A stretch of 64,000 nucleotides of DNA from Flavobacteriales bacterium (lineage in GTDB: Bacteria; Bacteroidota; Bacteroidia; Flavobacteriales; Flavobacteriaceae). The DNA is taken from NCBI GenBank assembly GCA_026993355.1, contig JALWTX010000008.1, positions 124,001-188,000 on the forward strand. The letters are read 5' to 3'. The translations under genes were made by a program, and so were the position numbers. Positions 18,807-26,025 of this stretch are shown here, in pieces. The notes under the pieces were generated by a model. It did not search any database. It was given only the letters and a program-made list of their open reading frames with translations, and was not told the origin of the DNA. Within the stretch, counting starts at the first letter, position 1. Each line of letters begins with the position of its first letter.

Positions 18807-20078
18807 ATGTTACAAATTTCGCGTTTAAGAAACGATAAAGATGCTATTATTGAAGCCCTGAAAAAGCGTAATATTGAGGCGTCGGATTTAATAAACAAAG
18901 CCATCGAATTAGATGATTTAAGAAAAAAAACACAGCGGGAAAATGACGAACTTTTAGCAGAAATGAATAAATTGTCAAAAGAAATCGGACAATTATATAA
19001 AATGGGGGAACGGGAAAAGGCGGAGCTTTTAAAAGCTAAAACAGCTGAATTGAAAGAAAAGATAAAACAATTGTCACAAGACCTGGAACAGTATAAAATG
19101 GATTTGCAAGAGGTTCTTTATCAACTGCCCAATGTCCCAAATAAATTAGTTCCTTTTGGTAAAGATGAAGCTGACAATGAAGTAGTTTTTGAGTATGGCG
19201 ATGTATTACATATGCCTGATGATGCTTTGCCACATTGGGAGTTGGCTAAAAAATATGATATTATAGATTTTGATTTAGGAAATAAAATAACCGGCGCTGG
19301 TTTTCCTGTATATAAAGGAAAAGGGGCAAAATTTCAACGTGCTTTAATCAATTATTTTCTCGATAAAAATGAAGAAGCCGGCTACCGCGAAATGCAAGTG
19401 CCTCATTTGATTAATGAAGCCTCGGGGTATGGGACGGGGCAATTGCCTGACAAAGAAGGACAAATGTATTTTGTAGAACGTGATAATTTATATCTCATCC
19501 CCACAGCTGAAGTCCCCGTAACCAATTTATATCGCGATCAAATGCTATACGAAAATGATTTACCCATTAAAAATACGGCTTATACACCTTGTTTCCGGCG
19601 GGAAGCGGGTTCATATGGGGCTCATGTTCGGGGTTTAAACCGTTTGCACCAATTTGATAAGGTAGAAATTGTCCGTATTGAACATCCTGAGCGTTCTTAT
19701 CAAGCCTTAGATGAAATGGTAGAACATGTGAAACAAATCTTAATCGAATTAGGCTTGCCATTCCGTATTGTGCGTCTTTGCGGTGGTGATTTAGGTTTTA
19801 CCTCTGCCTTAACTTATGATTTTGAAGTATGGTCTGCTGCGCAAAAACGTTGGTTAGAGGTTAGTTCGGTTTCCAATTTTGAAGATTTCCAAGCTAACCG
19901 TTTGAAATTGCGATTTAAAAATAAAGAAGGTAAAAAACAATTAGTGCATACTTTAAATGGCAGTTCTTTGGCATTACCTCGTGTGGTAGCCGCCTTATTG
20001 GAAAATAATCAAACGGAACAAGGTACAAAAGTACCTGAAGTTTTACGTTCTTTTTTAGGCTTTGATTATATAAATTAG
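18807..20078 (+). CDS. serS: Seryl-tRNA synthetase
   Basis: N-terminal coiled coil; LYLIPTAEVPVTNLYRDQML, TPCFRREAGSYGAHVRGLNRLHQFDKVE, LNGSSLALPRVVAALLENNQ. Confidence 0.97.
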   Translation: MLQISRLRNDKDAIIEALKKRNIEASDLINKAIELDDLRKKTQRENDELLAEMNKLSKEIGQLYKMGEREKAELLKAKTAELKEKIKQLSQDLEQYKMDLQEVLYQLPNVPNKLVPFGKDEADNEVVFEYGDVLHMPDDALPHWELAKKYDIIDFDLGNKITGAGFPVYKGKGAKFQRALINYFLDKNEEAGYREMQVPHLINEASGYGTGQLPDKEGQMYFVERDNLYLIPTAEVPVTNLYRDQMLYENDLPIKNTAYTPCFRREAGSYGAHVRGLNRLHQFDKVEIVRIEHPERSYQALDEMVEHVKQILIELGLPFRIVRLCGGDLGFTSALTYDFEVWSAAQKRWLEVSSVSNFEDFQANRLKLRFKNKEGKKQLVHTLNGSSLALPRVVAALLENNQTEQGTKVPEVLRSFLGFDYIN

Positions 20079-20119
20079 GCTTTTTTTAAAAGGAAGTCAA
20101 AATATTTCCAAAAAAATAA

Positions 20120-20127
20120 TATATTTG
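20120..20127 (+). promoter_or_regulatory. TATATTTG promoter core of the aromatic leader transcript
   Basis: TAnnTTTG 18 bp upstream of the leader-peptide ATG. Confidence 0.5.
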
Positions 20128-20144
20128 TATCATAAATCAAGCAG

Positions 20145-20222
20145 ATGAACACATTGAATGCATATTTTAGTTTCTTTTTTTACTTTTATTTTTACGTAAA
20201 AGAAGGGACTTTGTATGCTTAA
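20145..20222 (+). CDS. Phe/Tyr-rich attenuation leader peptide MNTLNAYFSFFFYFYFYVKEGTLYA
   Basis: ATG..TAA, 25 codons: 6 Phe and 5 Tyr, with 10 of residues 7-17 aromatic. Lies upstream of a terminator and the Phe/Tyr operon; not in the supplied ORF track. Confidence 0.85.
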   Translation: MNTLNAYFSFFFYFYFYVKEGTLYA

Positions 20223-20253
20223 ATGACATCAATATTTTGCAATAGAAAGTCCC
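20205..20253 (+). promoter_or_regulatory. Candidate antiterminator stem (attenuator regions 2:3)
   Basis: GGGACTTT (20205-20212) pairs perfectly with AAAGTCCC (20246-20253). Region 2 overlaps the last codons of the leader ORF. Confidence 0.75.
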
Positions 20254-20273
20254 GATTTTTCGGGGCTTTTTTT
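20246..20273 (+). terminator. Attenuator terminator (regions 3:4)
   Basis: AAAGTCCCGA / TCGGGGCTTT stem (one G-U), small T loop, then a seven-T tract (20267-20273). Confidence 0.85.
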
Positions 20274-20275
20274 AT

Positions 20276-20309
20276 ACCTGTTAGGTTTCCAAAACCTGAT
20301 AGGTCTGAA
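20276..20309 (+). repeat. REP-like palindromic repeat, copy 1
   Basis: acctgttaggtttccaaaacctgataggtctgaa; immediately 5' of the RAYT gene. Confidence 0.8.
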
Positions 20310-20333
20310 TAAAAATAAATTAATAATAAACCA

Positions 20334-20927
20334 ATGAAAACAATACCATTTGAACCTTCAAAATATTATCATTTTTTTAATAGGGGTAATAATAAAGAAA
20401 ATATCTTTATTGAAGATGAAAACTATTACTATTTTTTAAGATTAGTTTCTAAATACTTACTACCTATAATTGATTTATATTCATATTGTTTATTACCTAA
20501 TCATTTTCATTTGGTTTTTAGAATAAAGGAAATACAAGATTTACCTATTGATTATCAAACAAATAAAAAAGAATTATATAGAGCTTTTTCTAATTTATTC
20601 AATGCATATACAAAAGCATTTAACAAACGGTATCAACGATCAGGAAATTTATTTAAAAAACATCCTGTTAAAAATTTAATTGATACAGAACAGTATTTAA
20701 GAAATGTGATTTTATATGTGAATACAAATCCTGATCATCATAATATTGAAAATTCATTAGATTATAAATTTTCATCGTATAACAAATTGATTTCAAGTGA
20801 TTCGTTATTATTGAATCAAGAAATTATTACATATTTATTTGATGACATTGAGAATTTTAAATTTGCTATACATTCTAAAAAAATGAATATAGAAATTCTA
20901 AAAGACATTTCGGAAATTGATGAATAA
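20334..20927 (+). mobile_element. REP-associated tyrosine transposase (RAYT, Y1/HUH family)
   Basis: YYHFFNRGNNKENIFIEDENYYYFLR, LLPNHFHLVFRI (HUH motif), RYQRSGNLFKKHPVKNLIDTEQYLRNVILYVNTNPDHH; flanked by REP-like palindromes. Confidence 0.9.
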
Positions 20928-20956
20928 CAGAATTAAGCAGGACAAGGATAAACTAA

Positions 20957-20991
20957 ACCTGTTAGGTTTCAAAAAACCTGATAGGTCTGAA
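20957..20991 (+). repeat. REP-like palindromic repeat, copy 2
   Basis: acctgttaggtttcaaaaaacctgataggtctgaa. Confidence 0.8.
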
Positions 20992-21030
20992 CAATAAAAC
21001 ATAAACAACTAATAATAAAGTAACTAAATA

Positions 21031-21070
21031 GACCTAGCAGGTCTACAAGACCTACCAGGTCTGCAAGGAT
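21031..21070 (+). repeat. Tandem REP-like half palindromes
   Basis: gacctagcaggtctacaagacctaccaggtctgcaaggat. Confidence 0.65.
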
Positions 21071-21077
21071 AAATAAG

Positions 21078-21111
21078 ACCTGTTAGGTTTCCAAAACCTG
21101 ATAGGTCTGAA
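21078..21111 (+). repeat. REP-like palindromic repeat, copy 3 (identical to copy 1)
   Basis: acctgttaggtttccaaaacctgataggtctgaa. Confidence 0.8.
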
Positions 21112-21149
21112 TAAAAAACATAAACAATTAATAATCAAATAATTAAATA

Positions 21150-21168
21150 GACCTATCAGGTCATGACC
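21150..21168 (+). repeat. Partial REP-like repeat
   Basis: gacctatcaggtcatgacc just upstream of pheA. Confidence 0.55.
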
Positions 21169-21185
21169 AATAAAACTACAAAAAC

Positions 21186-22007
21186 ATGAATATAGGCATA
21201 CAAGGCACCGTCGGTTCATTTCATTACGAAGTCGCTAAAAATTTGTTTGGCGAAAACAACCATTTTGTAGAATGTATGGATTTTAATGACATTCCCGTAT
21301 TGCTCAAACAAGGCAAAATAGACAAGGGCGTTATGGCAGTCGAAAATACGATTGCCGGCGCCATTCTGCCCAACTATGGTTTGATTGACGAGTATGATTT
21401 GCATATTGCCGGCGAATATTATTTGCCCATTCATCATCATTTGTTGGCATTACCCGGACAAACAGTTGCCGACATCAAAGAAGTATGGAGTCATCCTATG
21501 GCATTGTTGCAGTGTCGCAAATATTTGCGCAGTCACCCGCATATCAAGTTGGTCGAAGAAAAAGATACGGCCGAAATGGCAAAAATCATCCAACAAAAAC
21601 AACTCAAAGGCATTGCTGCCATTGCGGGCTATGAAGCCGCCAAAATTTATGATTTGGAGATTTTAGCTGAGAGCATTCAAACCAATCAAATCAATGCGAC
21701 GCGTTTTGTGGTATTGGATTTAAAAAACGGCGATACCGTGCAAGATTTTAACAAAGCTTCCATACGTTTTAAACTCTCGCACCAACCCGGCAGTTTGGTC
21801 AATGTACTGCAAATATTTAATCGGTATAATTTGAATATGAGTAAAATACAAAGCGTTCCGATTATTGATAAACCTTGGGAATACGCCTTTTTTGTCGATT
21901 TGTTGATTGACAACCTCGCAGATTACCAAATGGCAATGTATCAAGTAGCCCGCCAAGTTATCGAACTGAAAATTTTAGGAGAATACACCTCAATGAAAAA
22001 ACAATAA
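21186..22007 (+). CDS. pheA: Prephenate dehydratase with ACT-like domain
   Basis: IGIQGTVGSFHYEVAKNLFG...GVMAVENTIAGAILPNYGLID...IKEVWSHPMALLQCRKYL...NATRFVVL...SIRFKLSHQPGSLVNVLQIFNRYNLNMSKIQSVPI. Confidence 0.94.
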   Translation: MNIGIQGTVGSFHYEVAKNLFGENNHFVECMDFNDIPVLLKQGKIDKGVMAVENTIAGAILPNYGLIDEYDLHIAGEYYLPIHHHLLALPGQTVADIKEVWSHPMALLQCRKYLRSHPHIKLVEEKDTAEMAKIIQQKQLKGIAAIAGYEAAKIYDLEILAESIQTNQINATRFVVLDLKNGDTVQDFNKASIRFKLSHQPGSLVNVLQIFNRYNLNMSKIQSVPIIDKPWEYAFFVDLLIDNLADYQMAMYQVARQVIELKILGEYTSMKKQ

Positions 22008-23152
22008 TGCAAGCACAACGTCTCGAACACATACAAGAATATTACTTTTCGACCAAGCTCAAAGAAATTGCTCGCTTGCGTGCCGAAGGCAGACCTATTA
22101 TCAATTTGGGTATCGGTAGCCCCGATTTACCCCCGCCGGAAGCTGTCCGGCAAACTTTGGCAGCAATAGCATTACAGCCCGACACACACCAATACCAGAG
22201 TTACCGCGGCATTCCTGAATTACGACAAGCCATTGCCGGCTATTACCAAAAATATTTTAGAACCGGTTTGGATACCGAAACGGAAATTTTGCCGTTAATC
22301 GGGTCAAAGGAAGGGATTATGCACATCAGTATGGCGTTTCTCAACCAAGGCGACGAAGTTTTGTTGCCCGACCCGGGCTATATGACATACCGTTCAGCAA
22401 CTTTACTTGCCGGTGGCAAACCGGTGTATTACGCTTTAAATGAAAAAAATGATTATCTGCCCGATTTAAAAGCTTTGGCACAAACCGATTTGCGCAAAGT
22501 CAAATTGATGTGGCTCAATTATCCGCATATGCCTACGGGTGCCGTTGCCAACAAATATTTTTACCGGCAATTGATTGATTTTGCGTATAAACATCAAATT
22601 TTATTGGTAAATGACAATCCGTATAGTATGATTCTAAACTCACAACCTTTGAGTCTCTTGTCAATTTCGGGCGCAAAAGCAGTAGCCTTAGAATTAAATT
22701 CTTTAAGCAAATCGCATAATATGGCGGGTTGGCGTATCGGGATGCTATTAGGAAAAAAAGATTATATCGACACGGTGATGAAATTTAAAAGCCAAATGGA
22801 TAGCGGTATGTTTCTCGGTTTGCAAAAAGCGGCGGTTACTGCGCTGAACACATCGCCTGAATGGTTCGATAAGCTCAATAAAACATATAGCAGACGAAAA
22901 AGTATCGTATTAAAAATTTGTGACGCACTCAATTTACAAGCCCGCCCCAATCAAAGCGGTTTGTTTGTTTGGGCAAAACTGCCCGATGGACAAAACAGCC
23001 GTGATTTTACTGATCGTTTACTTAAAGAAAAAGACATTTTTCTAGCGCTGGGCTTTATATTCGGACAACATTCCGATGATTATGTGCGCATTTCATTAAC
23101 GAACAGCGAAGCTATTTTAACGGAAACTTTAAATAGAATCAAACAAAAATGA
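22007..23152 (+). CDS. PLP-dependent class I/II aminotransferase (likely aromatic/prephenate pathway)
   Basis: INLGIGSPDLPPPEAVRQ...YQSYRGIPELRQAIAGYY...NDNPYSMIL...SLSKSHNMAGWRIGM; translationally coupled in the operon. Confidence 0.9.
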   Translation: MQAQRLEHIQEYYFSTKLKEIARLRAEGRPIINLGIGSPDLPPPEAVRQTLAAIALQPDTHQYQSYRGIPELRQAIAGYYQKYFRTGLDTETEILPLIGSKEGIMHISMAFLNQGDEVLLPDPGYMTYRSATLLAGGKPVYYALNEKNDYLPDLKALAQTDLRKVKLMWLNYPHMPTGAVANKYFYRQLIDFAYKHQILLVNDNPYSMILNSQPLSLLSISGAKAVALELNSLSKSHNMAGWRIGMLLGKKDYIDTVMKFKSQMDSGMFLGLQKAAVTALNTSPEWFDKLNKTYSRRKSIVLKICDALNLQARPNQSGLFVWAKLPDGQNSRDFTDRLLKEKDIFLALGFIFGQHSDDYVRISLTNSEAILTETLNRIKQK

Positions 23153-24003
23153 AGGAGAATAATATCACTAAAATAGGCATCGTCGGATTGGGACTCATAG
23201 GCGGTTCCTTCGGGTTGGCATTGCAAAATGATAAAACTATCCGGCTATACGGACAAGATAAATATCACTTGGATAAGGCACTGGAATTAGGTTTGGTTCA
23301 CGAAAGTTTAACTGATGATTTGATACCACAAATGGACATCATTATCATCGCTACACCGGTCGATACGATACCGCAAATTGCTAAAAATGTTCTCGACAAT
23401 ATCAAACCCGGTGCATTGGTATTTGATACCGGCTCAACCAAACACAAAATAGCCCAAGCCATAACAGGACATCCGAATCGCGGTAATTTTTTGTTGGCGC
23501 ATCCCATTGCCGGGACCGAATATTCCGGACCCGAAGCGGCATTTTCCAGTTTGTTTAAAGGCAAAATCAATATGATTTGTGATACCCATCAAACACGTCC
23601 CGAAATTTTAGAAAAAGCCCAACAAATCTTTGATAATATGGGCATGCAAACACTTGAAATGGACAGCCAAGAACACGACAAACATATCGCCTATGTCTCG
23701 CATTTGTCGCATATCAGCTCGTTTATGTTGGGCAAAACGGTATTGGATTTGGAAAAAGACGAACAAAACATTTTTACCATGGCAGGTTCAGGTTTTGCCT
23801 CAACCGTGCGGCTTGCTAAAAGTTCGCCCGACACTTGGACCCCGATTTTTATGGAAAACAAGATGCCGATTTTACAAGCATTGGAGGAATACATTGATAA
23901 TTTACAAGCTTTTAAGGTCTTATTATATCGTGAAAACAGGTCAAAGATGAAAGCCCTTTTACAAAAAATTAATCATATCGGACAAATAATAAATAAACTT
24001 TAA
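23149..24003 (+). CDS. tyrA: Prephenate dehydrogenase
   Basis: KIGIVGLGLIGGSFGLAL, DTGSTKHKIAQAI, HPIAGTEYSGPEAAFSSLFKGK, YVSHLSHISSFML. Confidence 0.93.
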   Translation: MKENNITKIGIVGLGLIGGSFGLALQNDKTIRLYGQDKYHLDKALELGLVHESLTDDLIPQMDIIIIATPVDTIPQIAKNVLDNIKPGALVFDTGSTKHKIAQAITGHPNRGNFLLAHPIAGTEYSGPEAAFSSLFKGKINMICDTHQTRPEILEKAQQIFDNMGMQTLEMDSQEHDKHIAYVSHLSHISSFMLGKTVLDLEKDEQNIFTMAGSGFASTVRLAKSSPDTWTPIFMENKMPILQALEEYIDNLQAFKVLLYRENRSKMKALLQKINHIGQIINKL

Positions 24004-24006
24004 AAG

Positions 24007-24041
24007 GACCTACCAGGTTTTTAAAACGTGGCAGGTCTGAA
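24007..24041 (+). repeat. REP-like palindromic repeat within the operon (tyrA-aroF intergenic)
   Basis: gacctaccaggtttttaaaacgtggcaggtctgaa; same family as 20276-21168. Confidence 0.7.
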
Positions 24042-24060
24042 AAAAAATAAAAACAAAATT

Positions 24061-25140
24061 ATGCAAACAAAAAAACTCAATTCATGGTTGAAGCAAATAG
24101 CCCCGAAATACCCTTTAATGATTGCCGGACCTTGTAGCGCCGAAACCGAAGAACAAGTCTTAAAAACAGCCCGCGGCTTGGTCGATGAGCGGGTGCAAGT
24201 GTTTAGAGCCGGCGTATGGAAACCCCGTACACGTCCCGGAAATTTTGAAGGACACGGCGAAAAAGCTTTGCCTTGGCTCAAAAAAGTCAAGGAAGAAACC
24301 GGTATGAAAATCGCTATTGAAATTGCCAATGCCCAACATGCTGAATTGGCTTTAAAATACGATATTGATATGCTTTGGATCGGTGCTCGCACGTCGGTTA
24401 ATCCGTTTGCCGTGCAAGAAATAGCCGATGCTATCAAAGGAAGCGGTAAAGTCATCTTGATTAAAAATCCCATTAATCCGGATTTGTCATTATGGATTGG
24501 TGCCGTAGAACGGTTCCATAAAGTCGGGATGGCGGATATCGGGGTGATTCATCGTGGATTTTCATCTTTTCGTCCGGGCGCTTATCGCAATGAACCCAAT
24601 TGGCAAATAGCTTTGGATTTTAAAAACCGGTACCCCAATATTCCCATGATTTTAGATCCCTCTCATATATGCGGACGCCGCGATTGTATTTACGATATGG
24701 CCCAAATGGGATTGGACTTACAATACCAAGGTTTTATGATTGAATCGCACTATAATCCGGATGACGCTTGGAGTGACGCCAAACAACAAGTAACACCGCA
24801 AACTTTGTTGCAAATTATTGATAAACTTTGTTTGCGTAAACAACAATTTAAAGACCCCGAAGCCCTTGACAAACTCGAATTTTATCGCAGTCAAATCAAC
24901 CAATTGGATGATGAATTACTAAAACTTTTGGCAGAACGCATGCAGGTGGCCCAAGAAATCGGTCGTATTAAAAAGCAAAAAAGTGTCGCCGTCTTACAAC
25001 GGGACCGGTGGCAAGAAATTTTGCAAAAAGCTATTGAAAAAAGCCGGGAATTGGATTTGTCGGAAAAATTTATCCAACGATTATTTAAAGCCATTCATCA
25101 AGAAAGTATCGAAAAACAGGAACGGATTTTGAAAGAATAG
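24061..25140 (+). CDS. Bifunctional DAHP synthase / chorismate mutase
   Basis: PLMIAGPCSAETEEQVLKTARGL, RAGVWKPRTRPGNFEGHG, DPSHICGRRD; C-terminal AroQ-type CM (LDKLEFYRSQINQLDDELLKLLAERMQVAQEIGRIKKQ). Track GTG start at 24028 lies inside the REP-like repeat. Confidence 0.94.
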   Translation: MQTKKLNSWLKQIAPKYPLMIAGPCSAETEEQVLKTARGLVDERVQVFRAGVWKPRTRPGNFEGHGEKALPWLKKVKEETGMKIAIEIANAQHAELALKYDIDMLWIGARTSVNPFAVQEIADAIKGSGKVILIKNPINPDLSLWIGAVERFHKVGMADIGVIHRGFSSFRPGAYRNEPNWQIALDFKNRYPNIPMILDPSHICGRRDCIYDMAQMGLDLQYQGFMIESHYNPDDAWSDAKQQVTPQTLLQIIDKLCLRKQQFKDPEALDKLEFYRSQINQLDDELLKLLAERMQVAQEIGRIKKQKSVAVLQRDRWQEILQKAIEKSRELDLSEKFIQRLFKAIHQESIEKQERILKE

Positions 25141-25248
25141 GAAGCTTAAAAAGTTTAAAAAATGTTAAAAAGTTATAATTTATAAGAAGTTATATTTATA
25201 TTTGAATCACGTTCAAATTTGTATTTTTAATCTTATAAATTATAATCT

Positions 25249-26025
25249 ATGAAATCTCTTACTTTAATTTTGTTCTTTTTTAGCATTACATTAATAGCGC
25301 AAGAGTCTCCGCAATGGCATGCCGTTTATCAGTATAAAAGAATATTAAGTGAAAAAGCCAAGCAACGACGGGATTCTTCAATAGCGCAGCAACCTGCAAT
25401 GGCTGCAATGTTAAAAAGAATTTACAAACGTATTGATAATCGAGAATATTTGATGGATTTTAACAAAACAGCTTCCATTTATAAAGAAAAACCAAGGTTG
25501 GATAAACCCGGCGGTTTTGGTGGTGGACGTCCATCGAGAGTATTGTATAAAAATATTAAAACGCACCGGTATACGCAGCTAAGACCCTTGATGCAACAAG
25601 TTTATTTGATAAAAGACAGTTTGCCAAAATACCATTGGAAGACAACGAATGAATCTAAAACTATCGGGAAATATATGGTTGTAAAGGCCGAAGCCGATTA
25701 TAATGAAAAGGGCAAAAAGAAACATCTTACGGCTTGGTTTACACCGGAAATTCCCATTTCCAACGGTCCGGATAAATTTGGCGGTTTACCCGGTTTAATT
25801 ATAGAACTAAACAATAACAATGAAGAAGTTTATTTACTCAAAGAATTGATGGTTAATCCGAAAAATAAAGTAGAGATAAAGGCACCTGAAAAAGGTAAAG
25901 TTGTAGATGAAAAAACTTTTAAAATAGAAGCGGAAAAATTACGCAAGAAAATGATGAAAATGTATCAAAACAGACGAGGCAGCAAAGGGGGAAATAAAGG
26001 CGTGCGTATTAGTATAGTTCGATGA
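25249..26025 (+). CDS. GLPGLI family protein
   Basis: Signal peptide; ISNGPDKFGGLPGLIIELNNNN. Confidence 0.9.
   Translation: MKSLTLILFFFSITLIAQESPQWHAVYQYKRILSEKAKQRRDSSIAQQPAMAAMLKRIYKRIDNREYLMDFNKTASIYKEKPRLDKPGGFGGGRPSRVLYKNIKTHRYTQLRPLMQQVYLIKDSLPKYHWKTTNESKTIGKYMVVKAEADYNEKGKKKHLTAWFTPEIPISNGPDKFGGLPGLIIELNNNNEEVYLLKELMVNPKNKVEIKAPEKGKVVDEKTFKIEAEKLRKKMMKMYQNRRGSKGGNKGVRISIVR

Noticed and set aside
20276-21168. CRISPR array interpretation of the repeated ACCTGTTAGGT palindromes
   Set aside because: Copies are palindromic, irregularly spaced and flank a RAYT gene; no uniform spacers or cas genes. REP-like is the better explanation.
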